A stretch of 64,000 nucleotides of DNA from JAVBQG01 sp031549185 (GCA_031549185.1 JAVBQG010000058.1:10206-74205), one strand, 5' to 3'. Shown: positions 23,047-31,996, numbered from the stretch's first letter. The notes: generated by a model from the sequence alone, not told the origin. A program made the numbers and translations.

Positions 23047-23146
23047 AATTCCGAGATAAGTACACGGATAATTCCAAGATAAGTGCATGAATGTTTCCAA
23101 GATAAGTGCATGGATGTTACCAAGATAAGTGCATTGATAATTCCGG
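23047..23146. repeat. Tandem array of 23-bp direct repeats
   Basis: Four full 23-bp units begin at 23047, 23070, 23093 and 23116, with a partial fifth at 23139. The shared core is TTCCAAGATAAGTGCAT (first copy CCGAGATAAGTACAC). A degenerate half-copy precedes them at about 23036. The array lies between the late-regulator-like gene and the terminator before terS. It has no spacers and is not CRISPR. Candidate roles are regulator binding sites or packaging (pac) recognition. Confidence 0.85.
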
Positions 23147-23254
23147 AAAGCGTGGTAAATTTTTATCGTGCCACGTAACATGGCAAAATATGCTAAGCCC
23201 CGTGGGGTTACACCCCCATGGTCCTCCGCGATCAAGACCAAGCGCGGGTTTGGA

Positions 23255-23285
23255 GAGGTTCCCTGTGCACAAGGGAACCTCTTTT
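23255..23285 (+). terminator. Rho-independent terminator between early and late regions
   Basis: GAGGTTCCCT, a 7-nt loop and AGGGAACCTC followed by TTTT. The 10-bp stem is perfect. It separates the early and regulator genes from the terminase operon and implies either a late promoter nearby or antitermination. Confidence 0.85.
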
Positions 23286-23309
23286 GGCGTTTAAAAGGAG
23301 GTGGCGTTG

Positions 23310-23903
23310 ATGACGCCGAAACAGAAACGTTTTGTTGAAGAATATCTTGTCGACCTCAACGCCACACAGGCGGCGATAAGGGCAGAGTACAGCGAGAAGA
23401 CGGCGAGCCGGATCGGGCCAGAGTTACTTGGAAAAACTTGTATCGCAGAGGCGATACAGAAAGCCCTTGCGGAACGCGCGAAGCGCACGCAGATTACAGC
23501 AGATCGCGTACTGCAGGAACTTGCCAAGATCGGGTTTGCGAACATGGCCGACTATATGCGCGTTGGCCCGTATGGCGATCCGATCTTGGATTTCAGCGCT
23601 CTTACCCGCGATCAGGCAGCTGCCCTCGTAGAGGTGACGGTCGAGGACTTCGTCGACGGGCGCGGTGAGGATGCGCGCGACGTTCGCAGGGTGAAGTTCA
23701 AGCTCGCCGACAAGCGGGCGGCGCTCGTGGACATCGGCAAACATCTGGGTATGTTCGTGGAGCGCAAAGAGGTTACCGGTAAAGACGGCGGTCCTATCCA
23801 AGTGGCAGACTCCATCGACCTCTCCAAACTTACCGACGAGGAGCTGGAAGCCTATGCATCCCTCTGCGCGAAGCTACGGGGCGATGCCGCTCCTTCCGGA
23901 TGA
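23310..23903 (+). CDS. terS: Terminase small subunit
   Basis: 197 aa from the ATG at 23310 with AGGAGG 8 bp upstream. The N-terminal DNA-binding region TPKQKRFVEEYLVDLNATQAAIRAEYSEKTASRIGPELLGK matches the Terminase_2 family helix-turn-helix. The middle and C-terminal parts (NMADYMRVGPYGDP, RAALVDIGKHLGMF) are also family-typical. It recognises phage DNA for packaging and delivers it to the large subunit, whose gene overlaps its 3' end. Confidence 0.92.
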   Translation: MTPKQKRFVEEYLVDLNATQAAIRAEYSEKTASRIGPELLGKTCIAEAIQKALAERAKRTQITADRVLQELAKIGFANMADYMRVGPYGDPILDFSALTRDQAAALVEVTVEDFVDGRGEDARDVRRVKFKLADKRAALVDIGKHLGMFVERKEVTGKDGGPIQVADSIDLSKLTDEELEAYASLCAKLRGDAAPSG

Positions 23904-25296
23904 ACGTTTTCGAAGGGAATTCGCGCGCAGGCATTTGATCAATTTCATGGAGTACGATGGCCGGGGGTTCTGGCGTCGGGCTCGGCACCTCGAAAAATTG
24001 TGTGCGGTTCTCGAAGGCGTTGCGAATGGTCGCCGCAAACGCGTCATGGTTTTCATGCCGCCGCGGCACGGCAAGTCGGAAGTCGTCTCGAAAAAATTCC
24101 CTTCCTGGTTTATCGGCAACAACCCGGATTATGAAATGCTGCTTGGCAGCTACTCGGCGGAGCTGGCGGTCGGATTCAGCCGCGTTGCGCGCAACACGCT
24201 GTTGGAACACGCCGCGTTGTTCGGCGTGCAGCTCGCCTCCGACTCCAAAGCGGTCAACGAATGGCGCATACAGGGACGCCGCGGCGGGCTTGCGGCCACG
24301 GGCGTCGACGGCAGCATGACGGGCAAAGGCGCGCACGTTCTCGTGATCGACGACCCGCACAAGGACGCCAAAGAGGCGCGGAGCGCGACGATTCGCGACA
24401 ACGTGTACGAGTGGTACAAGTCCGTAGCGCGCACTCGACTCGCCCCAGGTGGGGCGATCGTCCTCCTGCAGACGCGATGGCACTACGACGACCTGGCCGG
24501 ACGTCTGCTGGAGGATGCGAAAAACGGCGGCGAGCAGTGGGATGTCGTCGCGATGCCTGCGTACGACGAGGAGACCGGGTATCTTTGGCCGGAGCGCTTC
24601 CCCTCAGAGGAATACGAAGCGCTCCGGCGCACGTTGGGCGTTCTCTGGGACGCACTGTACCAGCAGAATCCGACTCGCGAGGAAGGCAACTTTTTCAAGC
24701 GCCAGCATTTTCGCTATTTCCGTTCGTACAACGATTCTCATTACGAGTTGCTGACGCCCGATGGGTCGAAGTACGTCGATCGAGCTCGCTGTCTCATCTT
24801 CCAAACGTGCGACGTCGCCGGATCTTTGAAGACCAGCGCCGACTATTTCGTCGTCGGCACGTTTGCGCTCACCCCCGAAAACGAACTCCTCGTGCTAGAT
24901 ATTTTCAGGGTGCGCATCGAAGGGCCGGACCAACCCGCCCTGATGCGCCGATTGTTCCACGAGTGGAGGCCTTTGATTCAGGGAGTCGAGTCGAAGAACA
25001 TGGGGCTGACGCTCTTTCAACAGCTGAAGCGCGACGGTCTGCCGATCGTCGAACTGAAGGCGGACACGGACAAGGTGACGAGGGCGATCCCGGCTGCGGC
25101 GCGTTACAGCACCGGCGAAGTTTATCACCTGCAGCGTGCCGAGTGGCTAGAAGAGTTCGAGCGGGAGCTGCGGGAATTTCCAAGCGGCGCGCACGACGAC
25201 CAGGTCGACGTGGTGGCGTACGCTGTGCTGGTTCAGCTTTGGGGATATCTCAACCGAGTGGGCAAATCGCGCGACAAGGCCTACGTATTCGGATAA
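23854..25296 (+). CDS. terL: Terminase large subunit
   Basis: 480 aa from the ATG at 23854 (GAGGAG upstream); an ATG at 23884 is the alternative. The ATPase domain has MPPRHGKSEVVSKKFPSWFIG (Walker A-like), a Walker B-like VLVIDDPHKD and the coupling motif LLQTRWHYDDLAG. The nuclease domain has QTCDVAGSLKTSADYFVVGTFA, EWRPLIQGVESKNMG and the closing HDDQVDVVAYAV (Asp pair). It is the packaging motor and headful or cos nuclease. It overlaps terS by 50 bp. Confidence 0.94.
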   Translation: MHPSARSYGAMPLLPDERFRREFARRHLINFMEYDGRGFWRRARHLEKLCAVLEGVANGRRKRVMVFMPPRHGKSEVVSKKFPSWFIGNNPDYEMLLGSYSAELAVGFSRVARNTLLEHAALFGVQLASDSKAVNEWRIQGRRGGLAATGVDGSMTGKGAHVLVIDDPHKDAKEARSATIRDNVYEWYKSVARTRLAPGGAIVLLQTRWHYDDLAGRLLEDAKNGGEQWDVVAMPAYDEETGYLWPERFPSEEYEALRRTLGVLWDALYQQNPTREEGNFFKRQHFRYFRSYNDSHYELLTPDGSKYVDRARCLIFQTCDVAGSLKTSADYFVVGTFALTPENELLVLDIFRVRIEGPDQPALMRRLFHEWRPLIQGVESKNMGLTLFQQLKRDGLPIVELKADTDKVTRAIPAAARYSTGEVYHLQRAEWLEEFERELREFPSGAHDDQVDVVAYAVLVQLWGYLNRVGKSRDKAYVFG

Positions 25297-25311
25297 GCGA
25301 GGAGGAGCGAT

Positions 25312-26919
25312 ATGGAAGACACCAGAAAAGAGGGGCAGGCCTACGTCATCAAGGGACAGGACGCCAACATGCCCGTCAGCCTCAAGATGGCCGAAGATCC
25401 CTTCGCCGGGCAGTATGGCGACGGCGTTCTCGAGCCCCCATACAACCTTGAGTACCTCGCTCAGCTCCCCGACCATTCGAACATCCTCGGCCAGTGTGTC
25501 GAGGCGATGGAGACCAACGTGGACGGTTTCGGTTTCATGCTGGAACCGCTGGGGGAGACCGACCCCGAGAACGACGGGACGTTCACACAACCGGCGGAGG
25601 AGGAGCGCAAGCGCATCCTTCACTTCTTCGAGTACATCAACCCCGATATGCCGTACTCGCAGCTTCGCCGCCGCGCGCGCCGCGATCTCGAAACGATCGG
25701 CAACGCCTACTGGGAGATCATCCGGAACACGAAGGGCGACATCGCCTGGATCGAGCACATCGAGGGGCACACCATGCGCCTGACGAAACTCGATACAGAG
25801 CTGACGGACGTGAAAATCAAGATCATCGACGAGGACACCGGCCAGTATTCGGAGGAGCCGTACAAAAAGCGCTTCCGGCGCTTCGTCCAGATCCGCAACG
25901 GGAAGAAGATCTACTTCAAGGAGTTCGGCGATCCTCGTACGATTGATGCGCTGAGCGGTAGGGTACGGGCCGAAGAGGCGGGAGCGGTCGACGATTTCAT
26001 CGCCGCGACCGAGGTCATCCACTTCAAAATCTATTCGCCACACTCGCCCTACGGCGTGCCGCGCTGGATCGGCAATCTGCTGGCAGTGCTCGGTTCGCGC
26101 CAGGCGGAGGAGGTCAATTACGAGTATTTCGAGAACAACACCGTGCCGCCGTTGGCGCTGCTGGTGTCGGGCACGCTCGGCGAAAAGACCGTCGAGCGGA
26201 TTCAGGACTTCATCAACGACCACATGAAGGGGAGAAAGGGCTTCCACAAAATTCTCGTGGTGGAGGCGTCGCCCGCGACCGATCCGGTACCGGGCATGCC
26301 TGCGCCGAAGGTGTCGATCCAGTTTCAGCCCCTTTCCGACGCGCAGCAGAAGGACGCGCTTTTCGACAACTACGACGCGACGAACCGGGAGAAGATCCGC
26401 TCTTCCTTCCGCCTCCCGCCGATCTATGTCGGGATTACCTCCGACTATACCAGGGCGACGGCGCACGAGTCGCGCGCGATCGCGGAGGAGCAGGTGTTCT
26501 CTCCCGAACGGGAGAATCACGATTTCGTCGTCAACCGGCTGATCTTCACCGACATGCAGATCAAGCACTGGAAGTACAAGAGCCTTGCACCTGACACGAA
26601 CGATGTCGAGATCATGGCGGGCGTCCTCGACGCTTTCTCTCGCTGCGGCCTGACTGTTAAAGAAGCCCGCGAGGAAATGGGGCGTTTGCTCAATCGGACG
26701 CTGACGGTCGCGGAAGGTGACGCGCCGGAATGGCTCGACATGCCGCTGTCTGTATACCTCGAAAAAATCCGTGCGGGCAATTTCGGGTTGCCGGAAGAAA
26801 CGACCGCGCCGGACGATGTGACGAAGAGCGCCGGCACCGTCCTGCTGGAGTCCCTTTGGGGAATTCGCAAGGCTTTGGAGGATGAATCCGATGGCTCTGC
26901 CTGCTCTCACGCGCAGTGA
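25312..26919 (+). CDS. Portal protein (PBSX-type)
   Basis: 535 aa with GGAGGAG upstream. Features of PBSX-family portals: LAQLPDHSNILGQCVEAMETNVDGFGF, RRRARRDLETIGNAYWEIIRN, FKIYSPHSPYGVPRWIGNLLAVLGSRQAEEVNYEYFENNTVPPLALLV and YTRATAHESRAIAEEQVFSPERENHDF. It forms the dodecameric entry ring of the head. The start of the minor head gene overlaps its 3' end by about 30 bp. Confidence 0.92.
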   Translation: MEDTRKEGQAYVIKGQDANMPVSLKMAEDPFAGQYGDGVLEPPYNLEYLAQLPDHSNILGQCVEAMETNVDGFGFMLEPLGETDPENDGTFTQPAEEERKRILHFFEYINPDMPYSQLRRRARRDLETIGNAYWEIIRNTKGDIAWIEHIEGHTMRLTKLDTELTDVKIKIIDEDTGQYSEEPYKKRFRRFVQIRNGKKIYFKEFGDPRTIDALSGRVRAEEAGAVDDFIAATEVIHFKIYSPHSPYGVPRWIGNLLAVLGSRQAEEVNYEYFENNTVPPLALLVSGTLGEKTVERIQDFINDHMKGRKGFHKILVVEASPATDPVPGMPAPKVSIQFQPLSDAQQKDALFDNYDATNREKIRSSFRLPPIYVGITSDYTRATAHESRAIAEEQVFSPERENHDFVVNRLIFTDMQIKHWKYKSLAPDTNDVEIMAGVLDAFSRCGLTVKEAREEMGRLLNRTLTVAEGDAPEWLDMPLSVYLEKIRAGNFGLPEETTAPDDVTKSAGTVLLESLWGIRKALEDESDGSACSHAQ

Positions 26920-28543
26920 AAAGCTGGAGGCGCTCGGCGTTATCGACGGCATTTTCAGCCTGGTTACTCTCGCCAAGGATGCGGTCCGAACTTTCGAGCA
27001 GGTACTGGCTGCGGAGCTGAGAAAACAGTGGCGCACAGCACATGCTGACGCGTTGCGCGAGGTGTTCAAACTGCTGCCGGAGGAAATCGGCGAATCCGCC
27101 GTTCAAACGATCGAAGACGGCCTCCTGCAAGCGTTGGGCGCCGAATTCGGCCAGTCGCCGACTTGCCACAAACTGATGCGGGGTTATATCGAACGCGCGT
27201 ACCAAACGGGGAAAAAAGAGGTAAAGCCGGCCGCATCGAGTAAGAAACGATTGTCCCCGTCCACCTCCCTGATCGATCGAAAGGCCGTAGGCGTCCTGAC
27301 GCAGCACAACTGCTTCTGGCTCGGAGAGCGCTATGGGAAGCACATCGGCCCCAAAGTATCGGAGGTCGCGCAGCGGGCGCTCACGGACGGGTTGGGGCGC
27401 GACGCTCTGGCGTCCGAGTTGAAGGAGGTCCTCGCAGGAGACGCGCCGGCAGATTACAAATACTGGGATGTGGCCGCGTCTGCGGCGCTCGTGCGCGCGC
27501 GATCGTTCGGCAACATTTCCGGCATGGTCGAAGCCGGCGTCGTCAAATACGAAATTTTGGCGATGGGCGACGAGCGCATGTGCAGCATTTGCGGCGCGAT
27601 GCACGGCCGTACCTTCAGTGTTGCGGATGCCAAAGCCGTTATGGACCGCGTACTCGACATCCAGGACCCGACAGCGTTCAAAAATGCGATGCCCTGGCAC
27701 TCCGCGAGTCCTGCTGGGCTTTCGGACGCTCAGCTGATGGGCGCGGGGCGCAGTATTCCGCCGTTTCACGGGAGGTGTCGGTGCCTGTTAGTTGCGAGCG
27801 AGATTGCCTCGGTAAGCGTACCGGCTGGAAATCGCGCGACGCCTGATGCTGAACCCCGGGACAAAGCCGTCAGAGAGAAGATCGATACCGGAATCGATAC
27901 CGAGCAGGACGCGATCGCCTTGGGTGATTTACTCTTCGACCGGCTTTCGCAATTGGTGAACGGCGAGGACATCGATGAGGAACTTCCGGACGCGATCATC
28001 GGCGAGTTGTCTCGTTTCCGAGCTTTTGGTGGAGATTTCCAATTTGCGCCGCGGAGCAACGGCGTCGCCAAATCGCACCTGCAGGGCGCCGCGAAGTGGT
28101 ACCCGAGCGACTGGATGAAAACGATCAACTCCAATGGCGGCATTCTTGCGAAGAACGTACGTAGAGGGTATTTCAGATCGCTCGGTAAGCAGGTTGAAAT
28201 TGGCATCAGCAAGGGCGGTTCGAAAACGGCGATCCACGAGCTTGGACACGCGTTCGAGCAGCATGGCCTCAGCAAAGCGGAGACCGAATTCTATCGCAGG
28301 CGCACGCAGGGTGGGAAGCTGGAGCGCTTGAGGGATATCACGGGCCTCAATTACCACCCAAAGGAGGTCGCGCGAAAAGACGAGTTCGCAACCCCCTATA
28401 TCGGGAAAGATTATTCAGACTCGGTTCACTATGAAATCGTCAGTATCGGGCTTGAAGGATTGCTCTTCAATGCTTACGATATGTGGCACAAGGATCCGGA
28501 GCATATCAAGTTCGTTATCGGCGTGTTGTTGGGGGTGAAATGA
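26891..28543 (+). CDS. MuF/SPP1 gp7-type minor head protein with C-terminal zincin (HELGH) domain
   Basis: 550 aa from the ATG at 26891 (GGAGG 7 bp upstream; ATG at 26882 possible). The head-morphogenesis domain is ARSFGNISGMVEAGVVKYEILAMGDERMCSICGAMHGRTF ... PPFHGRCRCLL. Beyond residue 300 a separate region ends in a metallopeptidase motif: KTAIHELGHAFEQHG (H449, E450, H453) with a later HYEIVSIGLEGLL that could supply the third ligand. MuF proteins with C-terminal effector domains are known phage-borne polymorphic toxins. The next gene overlaps by ATGA and looks like an immunity protein. Confidence 0.88.
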   Translation: MALPALTRSEKLEALGVIDGIFSLVTLAKDAVRTFEQVLAAELRKQWRTAHADALREVFKLLPEEIGESAVQTIEDGLLQALGAEFGQSPTCHKLMRGYIERAYQTGKKEVKPAASSKKRLSPSTSLIDRKAVGVLTQHNCFWLGERYGKHIGPKVSEVAQRALTDGLGRDALASELKEVLAGDAPADYKYWDVAASAALVRARSFGNISGMVEAGVVKYEILAMGDERMCSICGAMHGRTFSVADAKAVMDRVLDIQDPTAFKNAMPWHSASPAGLSDAQLMGAGRSIPPFHGRCRCLLVASEIASVSVPAGNRATPDAEPRDKAVREKIDTGIDTEQDAIALGDLLFDRLSQLVNGEDIDEELPDAIIGELSRFRAFGGDFQFAPRSNGVAKSHLQGAAKWYPSDWMKTINSNGGILAKNVRRGYFRSLGKQVEIGISKGGSKTAIHELGHAFEQHGLSKAETEFYRRRTQGGKLERLRDITGLNYHPKEVARKDEFATPYIGKDYSDSVHYEIVSIGLEGLLFNAYDMWHKDPEHIKFVIGVLLGVK

Positions 28544-28944
28544 TGGCCGAGAACGTTCAATGCACGAAGCTCGATTGCTGCGTCGGCGGGTTCCCTGGAC
28601 CGTGGTATCGCGTCACGCTGTTGCCGGACGGGACCCTCAGATATTTGTGCGACGACGAAGCTGGAGCACACAGCGAGATCCTCACGAGGCCCTCCGAAGA
28701 GGCGTGGACGAAATTCTATCACGCCTGCATGTCGGTCGGGCTTGGAAAATGGGAGAAAAAATACTCCAACGCGGATGTGACGGACGGTGCCTCGTGGGCG
28801 TGCAGCGTTGAGATAGGGAACATCTCCTATAAAGGGGAAGGCTCGAACGGGTTTCCCCCTAGCGGAGACCCCGATCCGGGTTTGGCGTTCGGAGGTCTCT
28901 GTAGCGCCATCAGCCAGTTGGTCGGCGAGCTGGAATTCGAATAG
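28540..28944 (+). CDS. Putative immunity protein for the minor-head zincin domain
   Basis: 134 aa, starting in the ATGA overlap with the MuF-zincin gene. The composition and motif order (FYHACMSVGLGKWEKKYSNADVTDGASWACSVEIGNISYKGEGSNGFPPSG ... FGGLCSAISQLVGEL) resemble a family of polymorphic-toxin immunity proteins: 'W.W...Y.....DG..W...I', then 'G.N..P' and a terminal 'ai..L'. It is not a known structural protein. Immunity function is inferred from position and pattern. Confidence 0.55.
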   Translation: MMAENVQCTKLDCCVGGFPGPWYRVTLLPDGTLRYLCDDEAGAHSEILTRPSEEAWTKFYHACMSVGLGKWEKKYSNADVTDGASWACSVEIGNISYKGEGSNGFPPSGDPDPGLAFGGLCSAISQLVGELEFE

Positions 28945-28955
28945 AGGGTGGGTCT

Positions 28956-29333
28956 GTGGAGAAAGACGTCAAACAAACCGTTCTTTACGCCATTTATGGG
29001 GAATATCAAAAAGATACCCCTGATATGTCCCTCGTTTCATTTGAGGAGTTGGGCATAGGGCAAGACTCATTTTGCTTTGCTCTGGTCAAACTTCAGAACG
29101 AGGGGCTGATCAATGGTCTTGCGTATGAATGGACGCTTGCAAACGATCTAATTATCTTAAGTTGTGCGCGCGTCATGCCCACTCGTCTGGGCATAGAATA
29201 TGTTGAGAAAAAACTTGAGATCGAGCGTTCCTGGACTGGAAAAAAGAAATTGGAGTGGCTGCGAGACAAGTGCGGTGAGCTTGGATGGGATCTCATTAAG
29301 GCATATGTTATGGCGCGACTGTCCGGCATGTAG
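28956..29333 (+). CDS. YjcQ-like winged-helix protein
   Basis: 125 aa from a GTG. The sequence TVLYAIYGEYQKDTPDMSLVSFEELGIGQDSFCFALVKLQNEGLINGL ... VMPTRLGIEYVEKK fits the YjcQ-type winged-helix family found in prophages (short helix, 'L..eG.I.g', 'iT..Gi.Yle'). The function is unknown. It could be a regulator or part of the toxin/immunity cassette it follows. A strong terminator lies directly after it. Confidence 0.6.
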   Translation: MEKDVKQTVLYAIYGEYQKDTPDMSLVSFEELGIGQDSFCFALVKLQNEGLINGLAYEWTLANDLIILSCARVMPTRLGIEYVEKKLEIERSWTGKKKLEWLRDKCGELGWDLIKAYVMARLSGM

Positions 29334-29349
29334 AGGTGATTTACTTAAC

Positions 29350-29374
29350 GACCCGCTTCGGCGGGTCTTTTTTT
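29350..29374 (+). terminator. Rho-independent terminator
   Basis: GACCCGC-TTCG-GCGGGTC followed by seven T. It is a near-ideal terminator between the MuF cassette and the head protease/capsid genes, so the two parts can be expressed at different levels. Confidence 0.9.
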
Positions 29375-29396
29375 ATGCCCGGAGGGAGGTGATGAC

Positions 29397-29792
29397 TTGG
29401 AGAACAGCATTACCCGCATTGTCAGTTTCAAGAAGGCAAACACGGCGAGGCAGATCGCTTACGGCGAGGTCTATGTACCCGATGAGAAGGACACGGACGG
29501 CAACTGGATGAAGGCCGATACCATCGAGAAGATGGCGCACGACTTCATGGAGGACCTACGCCTGACGCAGATTGATAAAAACCACGATGGGGACACCGAT
29601 CAGGGCGTCGTTGTGGAGTCGTTCGTCGTCCGCAAGGGCGACCCGGATTTCACCGAAGGAGCCTGGGTCGTCGGGGTCAAGGTCGTGGATTCGAAAACAT
29701 GGGACGCGATCCAGAAGGGCGAGATTACCGGCTTTTCCATCGAGGGGAGGGGTGAACTCATTGAAGAAAACGAAGGGAGTGAAGGGTCGTGA
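29397..29792 (+). CDS. XkdF-like prohead protease
   Basis: 131 aa from a TTG with GGAGG 7 bp upstream. It has the XkdF pattern: RQIAYGEVYVPDEKDTDGNWMKADTIEKMAHDFM, then IDKNHDGDTDQGVVVESFVV, GAWVVGVKVVDSKTWDAIQKGEITGFSIEGRG. The His in KNHDGD and the Ser in GFSIEG are the likely catalytic residues. It matures the procapsid. It overlaps the scaffold gene by GTGA. Confidence 0.85.
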   Translation: MENSITRIVSFKKANTARQIAYGEVYVPDEKDTDGNWMKADTIEKMAHDFMEDLRLTQIDKNHDGDTDQGVVVESFVVRKGDPDFTEGAWVVGVKVVDSKTWDAIQKGEITGFSIEGRGELIEENEGSEGS

Positions 29793-30652
29793 GTAAGCCG
29801 AACACGCCCGGTGAGCTGCGTAACGTGCACGTCGAGGCGATCAGCCTTGTGAGCAAGGCGGCAAACCGGAAGACGTTCAAGATTTTCAAATCAGCCACCA
29901 AGACACCCCCCTTGGAGGGAGCCCCCGCGACCGTCACACAGGACGAGCGGGGGCTTTTTAGTGTCCTGAAATCCTTCTTTTCCAATGGGGAAGTGGAAAA
30001 AGGCGAGCTTGCGGATAAGTACAACGCTCGCGAGAAGGGACGAAAGCTGGGGACCGCCGTGGAGGCGCTCTGGTCGACGCTGAAGTACAACCGCTGGGGC
30101 GAGGATAACGAAAAGGCGGTGACCGACCCGAAGGCGATCCGCGCCGCGCTCGCCGATTTCAAGGCCGTGGCGGAGGATATCCTCATCGGCAAGGACGACG
30201 AGATCGTCAAGATCGCGGCCGAGGTGCGGAAATCCGGCCGCAAGATCGCCGGCGCTCGTCTGGAGGAGATCAAGGCCGCTCATGCTGCCTTGGCAAAAAT
30301 CATCGAGGAAACGGACCTCGAAACGGAAGGGGACTCGACAGAAGTGAACAAAGAGGAACTGATGCAGGTTGTGAAGGGCGCGGTGGACGAGGCTGTGAGG
30401 CCGCTCAGCGAGCGTCTGGATAAGTTGGAGAAGGGCGACGACGAGGAGAGCGCCGCTGCCGATGGTGACGCCGCGAAGCAGGACGGAGCGACGGATATCG
30501 CAGCGGTCGTAAAAACAGCGCTGGCCGAGGCCATAGCTCCGCTTTCCGAGCGCCTCGACAAGGTCGAGAAGGCCCGCGGCGTGAGCAACAAGATCGCCGA
30601 GGAAGCTGCCGTCCAGAAGGATGGCAACGATTTCTGGGGCGATTTGCTTTAG
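29789..30652 (+). CDS. Scaffold-like head assembly protein
   Basis: 287 aa, from a GTG. The first 40 residues (ELRNVHVEAISLVSKAANRKTFKIF) resemble the second half of XkdF proteins, where the protease leads into the scaffold. The rest is acidic and helical, with two internal repeats (VRPLSERLDKLEK and IAPLSERLDKVEK) typical of coiled-coil scaffolds. A terminator-like hairpin with a T-run lies inside the gene at 29920-29959. It precedes the capsid gene. Confidence 0.7.
   Translation: MSKPNTPGELRNVHVEAISLVSKAANRKTFKIFKSATKTPPLEGAPATVTQDERGLFSVLKSFFSNGEVEKGELADKYNAREKGRKLGTAVEALWSTLKYNRWGEDNEKAVTDPKAIRAALADFKAVAEDILIGKDDEIVKIAAEVRKSGRKIAGARLEEIKAAHAALAKIIEETDLETEGDSTEVNKEELMQVVKGAVDEAVRPLSERLDKLEKGDDEESAAADGDAAKQDGATDIAAVVKTALAEAIAPLSERLDKVEKARGVSNKIAEEAAVQKDGNDFWGDLL
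29920..29959 (+). terminator. Terminator-like hairpin inside the scaffold gene
   Basis: AGCCCCCGC and GCGGGGGCT form a perfect 9-bp stem with an 18-nt loop, followed directly by TTTT. Because it is translated, ribosomes would normally prevent it from forming. It could cause polar termination when translation is poor. Confidence 0.4.
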
Positions 30653-30682
30653 TCGCCGACAGGACGAAGGAGGATAACGTAC

Positions 30683-31609
30683 ATGCACAGCAATCGCAAG
30701 CTTCTCAAAGACGCCATCAACACAGGTCACCTGCTGGGCGCAGGTAAAGGCGGACACCTGAACCCGGAACAGGCGAAGAAGTTCATCTCCTACATGACGG
30801 ACGAGACCGCTTTCCTGAAGGACATCCGCCTGGAGCAGATGAGCGCACCGGAAAAACAGCTGGATTTCCTGCTCATCGGGAGCCGCCTGATCCGCAAGGC
30901 GGCCGAAGGGACGCCCCCGGGCGAGCTCGCCGAGATCAACACCCGGCGCAAGGAACTCCGTTCAGCGAAGGTACGCCTGGCGGCCGACATCACGACGGAG
31001 TTCGGGGAGGACAATATCGAGGGGGCCGAGGCGAAGGACAAGGTCATGCGGGAGCTCGCCATGCAGTTCGGCAACGACCTCGCGGATCTGGCTCTCAACG
31101 GCGACACGGCGGCCACCGGAACCGACGCCACGTTCCTGAATATCGGGGACGGGTTCATCAAGCAGGCGAAGGGGAGCACCGAGACGCACAAGGTCGACAT
31201 CACCGGAACGCAGGATTACAAGGGGACGATCTTTCCCAATATGCTGTCGGCGATGCCGAACAAGTTCAAGCGGGACAAGGCGAACATGCGCATCTACTGT
31301 TCGTCGAACGTCGCCGACTCCTACATCGACCAGCTCGCCTTGCGCGAGACGGCGATGGGCGATTCCATCCTGGTCAACGGGACGCTGATGAAGTTCAAGG
31401 GCTACCCGGTCCATCCGATCGAGTATCTCCCGGACGACGTGCTCTTCTTTACGCACCGCCTCAACTTTGCGACAGGTGTGCAGCGCGAGATAAAGATCTA
31501 CAACAAATTCAACGAGCGCAAGGATCTCACGGAGTTCACGATGTACATGCGCCTTGACCCCGGAAAGATCATCTGGGACGACGCGCTCGTCGTCGCCTAC
31601 AAAGTGTAG
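30683..31609 (+). CDS. Major capsid protein
   Basis: 308 aa with GGAGG upstream. It follows the protease and scaffold genes. Visible features: FLKDIRLEQMSAPEKQLDFLLIGSRLIRKAAEGT, a long helix, then MRIYCSSNVADSYIDQLALRETAMGDSILVNGTLMKFKGYPVHPIEYLPDDVLFFTHRLNFATGVQREIKIYN. The last part is like the A-domain of HK97-fold or P2-type capsids. It forms the icosahedral shell. Confidence 0.87.
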   Translation: MHSNRKLLKDAINTGHLLGAGKGGHLNPEQAKKFISYMTDETAFLKDIRLEQMSAPEKQLDFLLIGSRLIRKAAEGTPPGELAEINTRRKELRSAKVRLAADITTEFGEDNIEGAEAKDKVMRELAMQFGNDLADLALNGDTAATGTDATFLNIGDGFIKQAKGSTETHKVDITGTQDYKGTIFPNMLSAMPNKFKRDKANMRIYCSSNVADSYIDQLALRETAMGDSILVNGTLMKFKGYPVHPIEYLPDDVLFFTHRLNFATGVQREIKIYNKFNERKDLTEFTMYMRLDPGKIIWDDALVVAYKV

Positions 31610-31621
31610 GGGGTGTCTCTG

Positions 31622-31993
31622 ATGGGCCGAACGAAAGCCGAAGCGCCGCCGGCAACACCGACCGCAGCCCCGCCGGAAGCCGACGAGGCGAAGCAAACCG
31701 CAACCGAGGGGCAGGTTGCAGCGGCACCGGAAATCACCGAAACGCCGGAGACGCCGACCGTGGCCCCGGAAGGATCAGAAACACCGGCCACCACAGCTTC
31801 TACTCTGCCTGAGACACCCGAACCCGAGAAAGAAGACACCCCAGCGCCGGATAAGCGGATCACCTTCACGCTTACCGGCGCCGGTTCTTTTACGGGGTTC
31901 GGCCTGGCGCGGATCCTGAAAGATGGCACGGTCGATGTCGACGAAGAGACGGCGCAGGACTTGCGCCGGACGGGATTGTTCGAGGAGGGATAG
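31622..31993 (+). CDS. Pro/Thr/Glu-rich head protein with small C-terminal domain
   Basis: 123 aa from the ATG at 31622 (AGGGGGTG upstream). Residues 1-75 are low-complexity Ala/Pro/Thr/Glu. Residues 80-123 (RITFTLTGAGSFTGFGLARILKDGTVDVDEETAQDLRRTGLFEE) form a small domain like those after capsid genes that bind the capsid or head-tail joint. It is probably a head decoration or completion protein. Confidence 0.55.
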   Translation: MGRTKAEAPPATPTAAPPEADEAKQTATEGQVAAAPEITETPETPTVAPEGSETPATTASTLPETPEPEKEDTPAPDKRITFTLTGAGSFTGFGLARILKDGTVDVDEETAQDLRRTGLFEEG

Positions 31994-31996
31994 ACC

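Noticed and set aside
23047..23146. Possible CRISPR array
   Set aside because: Units are contiguous direct repeats without spacers, and no cas genes are present.
22999..23241. Minus-strand frame with repeated 'CTYLG'-like peptide units
   Set aside because: The peptide repeats only reflect the 23-bp DNA repeats. No start signal and no family resemblance.
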